A stretch of 64,000 nt of DNA from Actinomadura syzygii (GCF_008085905.1 NZ_VSFF01000016.1:1-64000); one strand, 5' to 3'; counted from the first letter of the stretch, positions 51,260 through 61,071 are shown. The notes: a model not told the origin generated them from the sequence alone. Program-made: numbers and translations.

Positions 51260-52576
51260 ATGGCGATCAAGGACAGAGCCGTCGCGTTCAGCAAGAAGTT
51301 CAAGCTCGACTCCCACCACGCGATCGAGCGTTTCGGCCTCTTCTTCGGTGCGCTCATGGTCACCGGCGCGCTCGTCCTCGCGACATCGGGCTTCTCGGCG
51401 TTCATGGCGGGTCGCGGCGATCTTGGCGACACCGCGCTGTGGACGCCGGAGTTCCGCACGTCCAAGACGCAGCTGGGCGGCAAGATCGACGGCGTCTACA
51501 CCAATGGGCCCAGGACCAAGGCGCTCGTGCTCATGCACTTCGACGACCGGGCGAAGATCAGCTACAACGCCGCCGACTACCGGGCGTTCCTGCTGGGCTC
51601 GGACGAGCGGTTCAACAGCCAGACGCTGGCGACTCGGGGCGTCGACGGATCCTTCCACGTCTTCGGTTCGACCGGATACGTCGGCGTCCTCCTCCAGGCC
51701 GATGAACCGTTCCACCAGCAGGTGCTCAACCTGACGGTGCGGGCCAACGCCGAGTTGTCGTTCAACGAGCAGCAGGCCGAGAGCGCGAGCACGGACGACA
51801 TCATCGGCGACAAGTCGTTCGCCGAGCACGACCAATGGCGGGTCTTCGTCAATCCGGGGGCGAACAAGACCACGACGGTCAAGGCCCTCGACGCGGCGCG
51901 CTTCGACCCGGCCCAGATCTTCTATGAGGTCGTGCTCAAGTCCGCAGAGGACACGGCCCGCAAGGCCCTGGACGACAAGCTGATCGAGATGCGGACGAAC
52001 CTGTCGCAGATCACGGCCTACGGCAACGATCTGTCGACGACGAGGGTCGACGGCCTGTTCCTGCGCCCGCCGAAGGTCCCGGCGATGGTCTCCGGCGACG
52101 CGATCACCGGGGAGTCCGCGCCCGAGTCCACAGACGGGAAGTCGTCGTTGGCGCTCACCACCAAGACCGTGGTGCCCGGCGGGTTCGCCCTCGACTGGCG
52201 CCCGGGCAATGTCTACGACGGATACCTCGACGTGCTCGTCCCCCCGGGCGAGAGCTATGTCCAGTACCTGTCGAAGAAGGCGAACGAGGGCTCGGGGGCC
52301 AACGATTCCGCGTCAGTCGACATCAACGCCATGACGTGGATCCTCTCGGACGGATCGAGCCTGGTCGACGACTACAAGTCGTCGGACGTGAGTATGCGTC
52401 CTCTCGTCACTGTCATGAACAATCTCTCGCAGGCCTATCAGGATTATTACTCCAACAAGTCCGAGTATCAGTCCGACCTCACGCTCGCCCTGCTCCAACT
52501 TGATCTGAATCTGCGGGATGTGCAGTCCAACAGCTCGGCTAACAGCGGTGAGGGCTTTCTCGTCACCTATTACTGA
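51260..52576 (+). CDS. Bitopic membrane protein with large extracytoplasmic domain, conjugation module
   Basis: A 438-aa protein. One transmembrane helix at about 25-49 (RFGLFFGALMVTGALVLATSGF) follows a basic cytoplasmic leader. The outer part is mixed alpha/beta, with DDKLIEMRTNLSQITAYGNDL helical and a YLDVLVPPGESYVQYL stretch; no Cys follow the membrane helix. The family is not recognised. Position and topology suggest a structural component of the mating channel. Confidence 0.7.
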   Translation: MAIKDRAVAFSKKFKLDSHHAIERFGLFFGALMVTGALVLATSGFSAFMAGRGDLGDTALWTPEFRTSKTQLGGKIDGVYTNGPRTKALVLMHFDDRAKISYNAADYRAFLLGSDERFNSQTLATRGVDGSFHVFGSTGYVGVLLQADEPFHQQVLNLTVRANAELSFNEQQAESASTDDIIGDKSFAEHDQWRVFVNPGANKTTTVKALDAARFDPAQIFYEVVLKSAEDTARKALDDKLIEMRTNLSQITAYGNDLSTTRVDGLFLRPPKVPAMVSGDAITGESAPESTDGKSSLALTTKTVVPGGFALDWRPGNVYDGYLDVLVPPGESYVQYLSKKANEGSGANDSASVDINAMTWILSDGSSLVDDYKSSDVSMRPLVTVMNNLSQAYQDYYSNKSEYQSDLTLALLQLDLNLRDVQSNSSANSGEGFLVTYY

Positions 52577-52631
52577 TCGGCCAGTGCGTTCGTCCTGCGA
52601 GTGAGTGGAACGAAGGAAAGGGAACGAGCCC

Positions 52632-55229
52632 ATGGGGACGAATGCGTCGGATCGGTCGGCCTGGGCTGAGCCGTCGGAGAAGGGGAATCAGTGGCGGGAG
52701 GCGAACCGGTCCGCAGGGTCCGGCCGCCCTCAGGGATCGGGACCCGCGCCGCCGACGAGCATCGCCCGCGGCCCCACCCGCGCTGGCATTGGCGGAACCG
52801 GCCTTACCGGTTCGGGACGGCAGTCCTCACCTCGCCCGGCGCGGTCGGGAACGCGGTCGGTTCGACCGGCGTCCGACGCGAACGGCGCGAAGCTCACGAG
52901 CCCGGGGCCCCGGCCTGCGGGCGCAGGGGCGGGCTCTGCGTCGCAGGCTCGCGGCGCCGGAGGGACCGGTCCGGCCGGATCCGGGCCGACGCCGAAGACG
53001 AGTTCTTCGACCGGGTCGGGCGGGCCGTCGGCCCGCGGCGCAGGCGGTTCCGGCCCGAAGAAGCGGTACGCGGCGGCCGCTGTTCGGGGTGGGGCCGAAG
53101 GCGCTGCCGTCGGCGGTGCTCACGGTGCTGCTGCCGGAGCGGCGAAAGAACTCGCCGGGGCCGGGGCCGGGAAGGAGGTCGGCGGCGAGCAGGGCGCCAC
53201 ATTGGCCCTCGGCGCGGGCGGGACGAGCTACCAGCGCGGTCGCGGCGACGATGCTCGCGCTGGCGGCGGTGGCCGCCAGAGCTCGGGGATGACCAGGAAG
53301 ACCGCAGCGGCCGGTGCCGTGTCGGCCGCTCCCCCGGCGGCGCTGTTGACGATGCTCATCCTCTTCCTCAACTGGCTCAAGTCGTTCTTCTTCTCGGCCG
53401 CGGCGAAGGCCCTGGCCCTGCTGCAGGCCCTGTGGAAGCTGGCCAAGGCCGCTGCCGCAGCCGTCTGGCACTTGTTCACCGCGCCGTTCGTAGCGGCAGG
53501 GGCGTTGGTGGCCAAGACGGCCGGGGCGGTGTTCGGTGTCGGCAGCCTCCTCGCGTCCGCGCCGGTGGCCACGGCGGCTGTCGGTGCCAGCGCCGTTCTC
53601 TGCATGGCGGCGGTCGCCGGGACCGTCGTCGGCAGCATGGACTTCGAGACGCAGATGCGGGAGGGGTCGCTCAGCACGCTTTGCGCTCCGGTCAGCGCCG
53701 CAGGCGGGAGCAGCGGGAGGTTCACCGGCAAAGGCGTGCCGGCCAAGGCGATCCCGTGGATCGAGAATGCGGCCAAACACTCACAGGACAAGATTCCGGC
53801 GGCGTTCTTCGCCTCCATCATGGACCGCGAGACCGACTTTCGACCGGATCTTTTCAGCAGCGACACCAACGGCGGGACCTGGGGCCTGTTCCAGATCAAC
53901 GCACAGGAGTGGGCCAAGGCCACCGGTGGCGGGTCGTTCGACAGCCCCGACATCACCGACCCGATGATCCACACCGAGTACGGGGCGAAGTACTTCGACA
54001 GCCGGCTCGATGCCGTCCGCGGGATGCGGGAGAAGAACCCGAACGCGGCCTACGCCACCGGTCTCACCGACCTCGAAGCGCTGATGATCGCCCACAACGC
54101 CGGTGAGGGGAACCTGCAGAAGTACCCGAACCTGCCGCCGGTCACCAGCGGCTACCTGAAGGAGTTCCGGGAGAAGTTCACCAAGTACGGAGGCGGCAAG
54201 CCGACCGGCAACCGTGACGGCTCCGGCTCGAGCACCCGGACGATCTCACATGGCCCGGGTGCGGGCGAGGCCACGCATCTCCAACTCGGCGCCGTCAAGC
54301 CGCACGTCCAGGACGCTGCCAACCTCCTCTACGCCAGGTTCAAGGCCGGTCCCGGCTCGGGCCTGCACGGTGCGGGCGGGTACCGCCCCGGAGACAACAT
54401 CGACCCCGCCGGGCACCCCGCGGGGCTGGCCGTGGACTTCATGGTCGGGCTCAACTCCGGGAGCAAGCAGACCGGAGACGCGCTGGCCAAGTACGTCATC
54501 GACAACGCCGCACAACTCAACGGCAAGTACGTGATCTGGCAGCAGCGGATCTGGAACATCGAGAAGGGCGACACGGCCTGGCGGGGCATGGAGGACCGTG
54601 GTTCTGCGACCCAGAACCACAGGGACCACGTGCACGTGTCCTTCAAGCCTTCAGGCTCGATCACCGGCATCATCGCCGCGGCGCCGCTCAGCCCCGGCAC
54701 GTGCGCCACCGACGGCGCCAACAGCAGCCGTGGGGGCGGCGCCGCGGCGATCAGCTTCAACGACGGAGGGATGACCGGGGCCGAAGCACAGAAGGTCGTC
54801 GACCTCTACAACAAGGAGGGCGACACATTCCTGCGCAAGCGCTACCACGGCGGCGGCCCCGGCCAGTGCAACGGCGACTACCGCAGGAACTGCGTGTCCT
54901 TCTCGATCTACTTCATGAACAAGTACACCACCTTCCAGCGGCACGCGCCGGGCAACGGGGTGGCCACGGCGCGGTCGATCGCCAGACTCACGGGCAAGCG
55001 GGTGTCGGGCACGCCACGGCCGTATTCGGTCTTCTCCTACGCCAACGGGGGTGCCGGGCACACCGGTGTCGTGTTCGGCGTCGAGAACGACGGCACGCTC
55101 ATCATCGGCAACGCCGCGTACTGCCAGTGGGGCGGCCAGGTGGCCCGGATCCCGCAGGAGAAGTGGAAGTCAGGCCGCTGGGAGTTCGTCGATGTGTCCG
55201 ACCTGATGAAGAGTGCGCCGACGGCCTAG
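52632..55229 (+). CDS. Membrane-anchored wall hydrolase with SLT, M15-like and CHAP domains
   Basis: An 865-aa protein starting at ATG 52632. Residues 1-220 are Gly/Ser/Pro-rich and disordered; several hydrophobic helices lie at about 230-345. Then come a lytic transglycosylase (SLT) domain with E400 in MDRETDFRP, a zinc-peptidase-like domain (ARB_07466/M15-like, H595, D602, H668 in DHVHVSF), and a CHAP/NlpC-like domain with C754 and H810. It resembles TraG/VirB1-type enzymes that open peptidoglycan for conjugation, but with an extra third catalytic domain. Confidence 0.82.
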   Translation: MGTNASDRSAWAEPSEKGNQWREANRSAGSGRPQGSGPAPPTSIARGPTRAGIGGTGLTGSGRQSSPRPARSGTRSVRPASDANGAKLTSPGPRPAGAGAGSASQARGAGGTGPAGSGPTPKTSSSTGSGGPSARGAGGSGPKKRYAAAAVRGGAEGAAVGGAHGAAAGAAKELAGAGAGKEVGGEQGATLALGAGGTSYQRGRGDDARAGGGGRQSSGMTRKTAAAGAVSAAPPAALLTMLILFLNWLKSFFFSAAAKALALLQALWKLAKAAAAAVWHLFTAPFVAAGALVAKTAGAVFGVGSLLASAPVATAAVGASAVLCMAAVAGTVVGSMDFETQMREGSLSTLCAPVSAAGGSSGRFTGKGVPAKAIPWIENAAKHSQDKIPAAFFASIMDRETDFRPDLFSSDTNGGTWGLFQINAQEWAKATGGGSFDSPDITDPMIHTEYGAKYFDSRLDAVRGMREKNPNAAYATGLTDLEALMIAHNAGEGNLQKYPNLPPVTSGYLKEFREKFTKYGGGKPTGNRDGSGSSTRTISHGPGAGEATHLQLGAVKPHVQDAANLLYARFKAGPGSGLHGAGGYRPGDNIDPAGHPAGLAVDFMVGLNSGSKQTGDALAKYVIDNAAQLNGKYVIWQQRIWNIEKGDTAWRGMEDRGSATQNHRDHVHVSFKPSGSITGIIAAAPLSPGTCATDGANSSRGGGAAAISFNDGGMTGAEAQKVVDLYNKEGDTFLRKRYHGGGPGQCNGDYRRNCVSFSIYFMNKYTTFQRHAPGNGVATARSIARLTGKRVSGTPRPYSVFSYANGGAGHTGVVFGVENDGTLIIGNAAYCQWGGQVARIPQEKWKSGRWEFVDVSDLMKSAPTA

Positions 55230-55264
55230 AACCGGCAGTCCGACGGGGCAGTCGACGGGGGCCG

Positions 55265-55301
55265 GGACAGGGGTGGCGTTTGGGAGACACCGCCCCTGTC
55301 C
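55265..55301. terminator. Hairpin with T-tract after the wall hydrolase
   Basis: Arms GGACAGGGGTGGCG (55265-55278) and CACCGCCCCTGTCC (55288-55301) pair at 12 of 14 positions plus a wobble, followed by TTTACAAAG. It may reduce read-through into the next gene. Confidence 0.65.
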
Positions 55302-55337
55302 TTTACAAAGTATTGTCAATAGTCTTCTGAGAGCGGT

Positions 55338-56258
55338 ATGGACAGCGACAAGACTGATACAGCAGAGACCGCCAACGATGATTCCACGCGAGAGGAACCG
55401 AGGACACCGCGCTACCGGCACGGCGTCACCGGCGCCGAGCTGGAGGCCCGGTTCGACCGGTGGACTGGGCAGAAGCGACGGCGATTGGCCGCGCGGACGC
55501 CGCAGGACAATCACACGCTCGTCCGCCGGTGCGCCCTGGTCGTCCTCACTTCGGCCCTGGTCGCGCTCGCGGTGCTCTCCGGATTGTCGAACCGGTCCTA
55601 CCAGCAGGCGGCGTCAGCCAACGACTCCCAGATCAGCGACCTCGGCTCCGAGATCGCCGTGGCTGCCGGCCCCGGCAGGACGGTCACGAGCAAGACCCTG
55701 GCGGCCCTGGGCGCTGACGCGGCCAGGGCCGCCGAGCAGGTGGCGGCCAAGCAGCAGGAGTTCGCCGGGCTCTCGGCGGCCGCGAACCATGAAGTGACCT
55801 CGGACAAGGGCAACGGCGCGCCGGGAAAAGCGATGAACGCGCTCGTCGAGCACCGCCGGTCCCTGGCCGAGCACTGGAACAAAAAGTCGCTCATCGTCGC
55901 CGACGACCTGGCCTACAGCTTCACGACCTCGCCCTCCTTCGACGACGATGAGATCGACCCGCGCTTCCCGTGGTACGTCCGCTACGACGGGATGAAGGCA
56001 TCCACGCCGAACGCCTACGCGTGGAGGGTCGAATCGGCCACGCCGGCCCTCGATCCGCCGCTGAGGGCGAGGGTGGTCTGGGTCTGCCGAGACTCGAAGG
56101 GCATTGTGCTGGCCTGGGCGAACGCGGTCTTCGACGGCGGGACGAAGACCTTCGGCGACCTCGACCTCGCGATCACGGCCCAGGGCGCCGAGCACGAGCA
56201 GACCACGCATGCCGACAACCGGGTGCCCGAACTGGGCGAGGCCGGTGATCGCCCATGA
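55338..56258 (+). CDS. Bitopic membrane protein, conjugation module
   Basis: A 306-aa protein. The cytoplasmic N-terminus (1-62) is acidic then basic (RFDRWTGQKRRRLAARTP); a transmembrane helix spans about 63-84, followed by a helical stalk and a C-terminal mixed domain (about 185-295) ending with NRVPELGEAG. The overall plan recalls VirB8/TcpC-like channel proteins, but no sequence match is claimed. It overlaps the next gene by 4 bp. Confidence 0.7.
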   Translation: MDSDKTDTAETANDDSTREEPRTPRYRHGVTGAELEARFDRWTGQKRRRLAARTPQDNHTLVRRCALVVLTSALVALAVLSGLSNRSYQQAASANDSQISDLGSEIAVAAGPGRTVTSKTLAALGADAARAAEQVAAKQQEFAGLSAAANHEVTSDKGNGAPGKAMNALVEHRRSLAEHWNKKSLIVADDLAYSFTTSPSFDDDEIDPRFPWYVRYDGMKASTPNAYAWRVESATPALDPPLRARVVWVCRDSKGIVLAWANAVFDGGTKTFGDLDLAITAQGAEHEQTTHADNRVPELGEAGDRP

Positions 56259-56938
56259 GCCGTGGCTTTTGGACACGGAACCTGTGGGTCGTGGTGCTCG
56301 CGGCAGCGGTGCTCGCCGGCGGGCTGCTGGCGTGGACCCACCAGGCCGCGCACGGGCGGTCGCTGGCGGAGCAGGGAGCCGAGATCACCAAGCTCAAAGA
56401 CGAGCTCGCACGGCAACGGCGGGCCAAGGCCAAGGCCGTGGACGACAACGCCTCCACAGCCCTGGGCGTCACCGCCACTCGGCTGGAGGACGACGCGGCG
56501 ATCATCACCTCGCTGCTGGCGACAGCGTTCACCTGGGACTCCGGCGAGACCTACGAGAACGCCCGAGAGTCACTGGAGAACAGGTACGGCCTGACCGACG
56601 ACGAGGAGTTCCTCCAGGACTTCATCTCGCCGGCGCTCTACACCGACGACGGCGAGGGAAACAAGCACTACCTGTTCGACAAGCGGGGTTTGCGGGCCGC
56701 ATTCGCAGGCGCCCCCGAGATCGCGGTGGTGAAGGTGACCGGGACCAAGTACCGGTACGCGGTCATGGCCGACATCGCCTTCCGGGCCAAGGAGCAGGCG
56801 ACCAACGGCCCCGGTGAGGAGGCGACGGAGGCGTCGGTGACGCGCCGGGTACTGCTGTGGATCACGGTCGACGGCGAGGGCGCGGTGTCGGACCTGTCCG
56901 GCATCCCCGCCACCGGCACGACGCGCACCTCACGATGA
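56255..56938 (+). CDS. Bitopic membrane protein, conjugation module
   Basis: A 227-aa protein coupled to the previous gene by an ATGA overlap. A helix at about 8-27 (NLWVVVLAAAVLAGGLLAWTH) is followed by a coiled-coil segment (SLAEQGAEITKLKDELARQRR) and a C-terminal alpha/beta domain. It has the same layout as the upstream protein (helix, coiled coil, globular domain), so the two may form a hetero-oligomer in the channel. Confidence 0.7.
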   Translation: MSRGFWTRNLWVVVLAAAVLAGGLLAWTHQAAHGRSLAEQGAEITKLKDELARQRRAKAKAVDDNASTALGVTATRLEDDAAIITSLLATAFTWDSGETYENARESLENRYGLTDDEEFLQDFISPALYTDDGEGNKHYLFDKRGLRAAFAGAPEIAVVKVTGTKYRYAVMADIAFRAKEQATNGPGEEATEASVTRRVLLWITVDGEGAVSDLSGIPATGTTRTSR

Positions 56939-56959
56939 TTCACAGCCCTTGGAGAGACG

Positions 56960-57493
56960 GTGACGGTGACCATGACGATCAATGACAAAACGCAGGCCGC
57001 TGCGGCAGCCGGGAAGACTACGGTCCGAGTCCGAGTCCGAGCCCGAACCGACCGATCGATGCTTGCAGGCCTGACGGCCGCGGCGTGGTCAGGGCTCGAG
57101 GCCAGGACGCCGGTCGTCGCCTCGGCCACGCTCATCCGAGTCGGGACGGGCCTGATCGACTTCGTGCTCGTCACGGTCACGGCGTTCGGCCTCATCCCAA
57201 TGCTCGGGGCCTACGTCCACCAGCAGTCGGGGGCGGCCTTCGGCGAGTACAGCGCCGACGGCGCGATCGCGCTGTGGCTGGTGCCCTTCGTGTTCATCGT
57301 CGTCATGCTCACCGTCACCGAGATCGCGGTCATGCGCTGGCTGTGGCGGGCAGGCAGCCTCCGGATCCGGAACCTCAAGTGCGCCCGCTTCGGCGGGCAG
57401 AACGCCGCACCGGCCGAGGCCAAACCACCGGCGGCGGCCGAGCCCCTCAGGAGAAGGCGCGCCAAGAACAACAGGCGGAGGCGAGCGCGATGA
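56960..57493 (+). CDS. Small two-helix membrane protein, conjugation module
   Basis: A 177-aa protein starting at GTG 56960 behind GGAGAGACG; ATG 56972 is possible. The basic N-terminus (RVRVRARTDR) is followed by membrane helices at about 66-87 and 102-128, and a very basic C-terminal tail (EPLRRRRAKNNRRRRAR) that could contact DNA or acidic partners. Its stop overlaps the next start (ATGA). The family is not recognised. Confidence 0.65.
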   Translation: MTVTMTINDKTQAAAAAGKTTVRVRVRARTDRSMLAGLTAAAWSGLEARTPVVASATLIRVGTGLIDFVLVTVTAFGLIPMLGAYVHQQSGAAFGEYSADGAIALWLVPFVFIVVMLTVTEIAVMRWLWRAGSLRIRNLKCARFGGQNAAPAEAKPPAAAEPLRRRRAKNNRRRRAR

Positions 57494-58518
57494 AGATCGC
57501 GGGACTGGCCATGAACGAGATATGGGCGCATCGTGTGCTCCGCGAGGTCGGGGTCGAGACCGTGCGGGCCGAAGGGGCGCCCGCCGAGATCGGGGTGTTC
57601 GTCGAGTCGGTGGACCTCGCCCACCACGGGCCCGAGCAGCGCTACCGGCCCTACCTCCACATCACCGGCGAGCTGCGGTCGGTTCGCCCGGCCGAGGCTC
57701 TGCCCCACGGGGTCAAAGAGGTCGCCTTCCCTCCGGGCAGCGGTGAGAGGGTCGACGCCTTCTACGAGTTCGACGACGAACAGCTCACCCGGCTCACGCA
57801 CAAGGGGTACTTCAGCACCGGCTTCGTCGTCCCCGAGAAGGTGACCGGGTTGGAGTGGGAACTGCCGGCCACCGTCGACGCGCTCGTGCTCGCGCCGACG
57901 GGCCTGGGCGGCGGGGGCGAGCCCGACGTCCCGGTCGTGTTCGTCAAGGTCCACGACCTCGGCAACCTCGACATCGACCTTGAGTCCTCGCAATACGACC
58001 TCGTCGAATACTTCGACGACCACTCCAAGGCGGGGCTCGACCGCGCCGAACAGCTCGTCGACGACCGGGGCCTTGGGGCACGCTCCGGAGCGATCAGCCC
58101 GCTCTTTGGCGAGGACGACCTGGACGCCGTGCGCGGCGCCGGCACGAGCGTGACACCGGCCAGGGAGACCACATCGGCCCGTGATGATCTCGACGCCCGC
58201 CTGCAAGACGTCGCCGCGGCTGTCGACGACGAAGAGGCGCAGGCCCGCGCCCAACTCGAGCGGACCGCAGGAACGCCGGAGAACCTCTACCGGCAACGGG
58301 TCGCGAGCTCCTTCGAGGCCGAGCCGGCGAACGAGCCGAGCACGGCCGCGCCCGCACCGGCGGACGAGCACGACCTCGATCTCGGTGACCAGGACCGCGA
58401 CGAACCAGCCATCGACGCCTCGAATACCAAGGTGTCGCTCGAGGAGACCACGCGCCAGGTGACAGCGCGCGCCGCGGAGCTCGACCACGGCGAGGCCGAC
58501 GGGGACCGGCAGTACTAA
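57490..58518 (+). CDS. Cytoplasmic acidic protein, conjugation module
   Basis: A 342-aa soluble protein, translationally coupled to the gene before. The first 180 residues form an alpha/beta domain (VGVETVRAEGAPAEIGVFVESVD, WELPATVDALVLAPTG); the rest is acidic, helical and low-complexity. I recognise no family. Placed just before the relaxase, it may be an accessory or coupling factor. No nuclease or ATPase motif is visible. Confidence 0.65.
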   Translation: MKIAGLAMNEIWAHRVLREVGVETVRAEGAPAEIGVFVESVDLAHHGPEQRYRPYLHITGELRSVRPAEALPHGVKEVAFPPGSGERVDAFYEFDDEQLTRLTHKGYFSTGFVVPEKVTGLEWELPATVDALVLAPTGLGGGGEPDVPVVFVKVHDLGNLDIDLESSQYDLVEYFDDHSKAGLDRAEQLVDDRGLGARSGAISPLFGEDDLDAVRGAGTSVTPARETTSARDDLDARLQDVAAAVDDEEAQARAQLERTAGTPENLYRQRVASSFEAEPANEPSTAAPAPADEHDLDLGDQDRDEPAIDASNTKVSLEETTRQVTARAAELDHGEADGDRQY

Positions 58519-58621
58519 AGGCCCGTTCCGAACAAAGGCCCGTTTCGATCATGGATCAGTCCCGTGCGGTGGCCGGCCACCCGGGCTGACCGCGTCTCGG
58601 CGCAGAAGGGAGAAGACACCC

Positions 58622-60907
58622 TTGAGCCTGAAGAAATCGATCATCATCGTCAATGAGTTCTCGATCAAGAAGCCCGGCGGCAATGGCTCGCGCGGGGCGA
58701 CACCGGGGCGGTACGTCGAGCGCTACATGGCCCGGAAAGGAGCCACGGAACCCTTAGCTCCGATCCAGCGTCTACGCACCGACGCATTCATCATGCGCTA
58801 CATGGCCCGCGAGTCAGCCGTCGAGCGCGCTCCCACGCGACACAGCGCCAAGCGCCAGATGCGCCAGGCGCAAGGCCTGGGCGGCGTCGCCTTCGGCTAC
58901 GGATCGGTGTCGCTGTCCGAGGAGCAGCTCAAGGCCGCGTCCCGCGACATCCAGTCCTTGTTCGAGGCCGGCCACACCGTGCTCAAGACCGTGTTGTCGT
59001 TCGATGAGGCGTACTTGAGGTACCACGGCATCGTCGGTGCGGACTTCCACTGCGAGAACAGAGGCGACTACCGCGGTCACCTCGACCAGATGAAGCTGCG
59101 AATGGCGATCATGCACGGTCTCGACCGGATGAGCACCGGCACCTCCGGCTTCGACGACCTGCGGTACGTAGCCGTGATCCAGGTCGACACCGAGCACGTC
59201 CACGCGCACATCGCAGCCGTGGACGCCGGTCAGGGGCAGATCACCACGGACGGCGCCCAGCGCGGGAAGCTCCTGGACCGGCACAAATCGCGCCTTCGCC
59301 GGGGCATCGACGCTTGGCTCGACGAGAAGCAGACGGTCGCCCACCTCTCCTCCGCCGTCGGCTACGAACGCAGGAACGTCACGACCTTCATCAAGCGCTG
59401 GGCACACCAGAGCATGCGCGCCGAGGCGCTCCCCCAGTTCCTGCTCGCCTGCCTGCCCGCCGACCGCACGCTGTGGCGGGCCGGGACCCGCGACCACCGG
59501 ATGCGCAAGGCCAACCAGCTCCTCACCGACATGGTCACCGAACAGCTCGACCGAGCCGGCTCCCCCATGCCGGCGGCGATGGAGAAGATCGTCGACTACG
59601 CCAACCAGCGGCGCGCGGCCGAGGGCCTGGCTGCCGAGGACTGGCAGCGCCTCGTGGCCGACGGGCGAAACCAGATCGTCGAGCGGGCCGTCAACGGCGT
59701 CTACCAGATGCTGCGGTCGCTGCCAGCCGACGAGCTGCGGATCCGGACCCCGATGCTCGAGATCATGAGCATGGACTATCAGCAGCTGGCCGTACTCGCG
59801 GCGGACCGCCGAGGCGCCAACGGGCCGCAGGAGGAGTCCGACCTGGCGGCGTTCGGCTTGCGGCTGCGCAGCTATGCCTCCCGCCTCGAGCACCACACGC
59901 AGACTGCCGCGGCGTACCGGGACCTCGCCCGACAGTGGAGGACGGCCGACCGGGCGGGCGTCGCGGCCGCCGACTCCCGGCCTCTGTATGAGTTCTACCG
60001 GTATGAGGAGGAGTACCAGCACAGGCTCATGGCCAAGTACCAGTACTTCCTCCCCTTCATCGGCGACACGGGGATGTGGTTCGAGCGGCACCGACAGGTC
60101 GCCGAGTACGGCCAGCAACTGGTCTCGCTCATGGGCCTGCGCGCCGACGCCTCCCTGCAGCGGATGCGCGACGGGGACGAGGCCGAGCGGATCGGCCGGC
60201 AGATCTACGACCAGCCCGGTGGACGGCTGCTCACCGAGGGCCGGGGCGGGCGCCTCGTCCTCGACCACCGGATCGCAACGATGCGCGGGGTCTACGACGG
60301 GCGGATCGAGGAGCTGCGGGCCGATCTCGCCGGTTCGGGGCTCGTGCTCCGCCCAGCGGTCTCAACGGGAGCGGACGAACCGGTCAGCCCAGGGGTCATC
60401 GACACGGGCGCCGCCTACGCCTTCGACGAGGTCAAAGCACTCGACCTGCACCATCTGGCCTACGACTTCCTCAGCGACGTCGAGGTCGGGTCCCGGTCGC
60501 GGCACGCGTTCTCCGTCGAGGCCAGGCAGCGTAGGAAGCTGCTGATCGCAGCGATGGCCTACCTCGACGGCTCCGGGCAGTCCTGGGCGATCGCGGATCT
60601 GCCGATCGACGACGTGGCGGCGATGACCGGGCTCGCGGGGCGGTTGGAGGCCCAGGCGGAACAGATCGGGACGAGCGTGCTGCCGAGCCGGTTCACCGAA
60701 CTGCGCGCGAGCCAGGAGGAGGCCGAGAAGGGGCGCCGCGCAGCGACGTCGACGCTCGATGCCGGGCTCGTCATACGAGTCCAGGACGAACTCGACCAGG
60801 CGGTGTCCGACGTGGCCGGTCGCACCGGGCGGATCGGTCTCGACCGGGTCCGCGACAGGCCCGGGAAGGAGCCGAGCAGCGAGCAGACAGAGACACCACA
60901 CGATTGA
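58622..60907 (+). CDS. Conjugative relaxase, MobP-like
   Basis: A 761-aa protein starting at TTG 58622 after GAAGGGAGAAGACACCC. The N-terminal half has the relaxase layout: an early RYVERYMARK segment with candidate catalytic Tyr (Y31/Y35) and the metal-binding triad H192-V-H194-A-H196 in VIQVDTEHVHAHIAAVD. The layout recalls MobP2 relaxases of Gram-positive elements. The C-terminal part is helical with no clear helicase motifs. It should nick at oriT and lead DNA transfer. Confidence 0.82.
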   Translation: MSLKKSIIIVNEFSIKKPGGNGSRGATPGRYVERYMARKGATEPLAPIQRLRTDAFIMRYMARESAVERAPTRHSAKRQMRQAQGLGGVAFGYGSVSLSEEQLKAASRDIQSLFEAGHTVLKTVLSFDEAYLRYHGIVGADFHCENRGDYRGHLDQMKLRMAIMHGLDRMSTGTSGFDDLRYVAVIQVDTEHVHAHIAAVDAGQGQITTDGAQRGKLLDRHKSRLRRGIDAWLDEKQTVAHLSSAVGYERRNVTTFIKRWAHQSMRAEALPQFLLACLPADRTLWRAGTRDHRMRKANQLLTDMVTEQLDRAGSPMPAAMEKIVDYANQRRAAEGLAAEDWQRLVADGRNQIVERAVNGVYQMLRSLPADELRIRTPMLEIMSMDYQQLAVLAADRRGANGPQEESDLAAFGLRLRSYASRLEHHTQTAAAYRDLARQWRTADRAGVAAADSRPLYEFYRYEEEYQHRLMAKYQYFLPFIGDTGMWFERHRQVAEYGQQLVSLMGLRADASLQRMRDGDEAERIGRQIYDQPGGRLLTEGRGGRLVLDHRIATMRGVYDGRIEELRADLAGSGLVLRPAVSTGADEPVSPGVIDTGAAYAFDEVKALDLHHLAYDFLSDVEVGSRSRHAFSVEARQRRKLLIAAMAYLDGSGQSWAIADLPIDDVAAMTGLAGRLEAQAEQIGTSVLPSRFTELRASQEEAEKGRRAATSTLDAGLVIRVQDELDQAVSDVAGRTGRIGLDRVRDRPGKEPSSEQTETPHD

Positions 60908-61071
60908 GATAGCCATTAGAATCATCTTTCAAACTTGCATGTGATTCCATTAAGTATTAGCCTAATGCCTATTCGCATGCTGGGAGCATACGCCTGGGCG
61001 CGGATGTCGATGATTGGGACCGACTCGCTGCGACAGGGCATCGAGGAGGGACGCGGCAAGGGAGACAGCTC
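60908..61071. other. AT-rich spacer between relaxase and 191-aa gene
   Basis: The stretch around 60910-60990 (TAGCCATTAGAATC, CATTAAGTATTAGCCTAATG) is markedly AT-rich for this genome and is a likely internal promoter. Inverted TTAGCCTAA at about 60957-60965 is palindromic around its centre. Confidence 0.4.
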
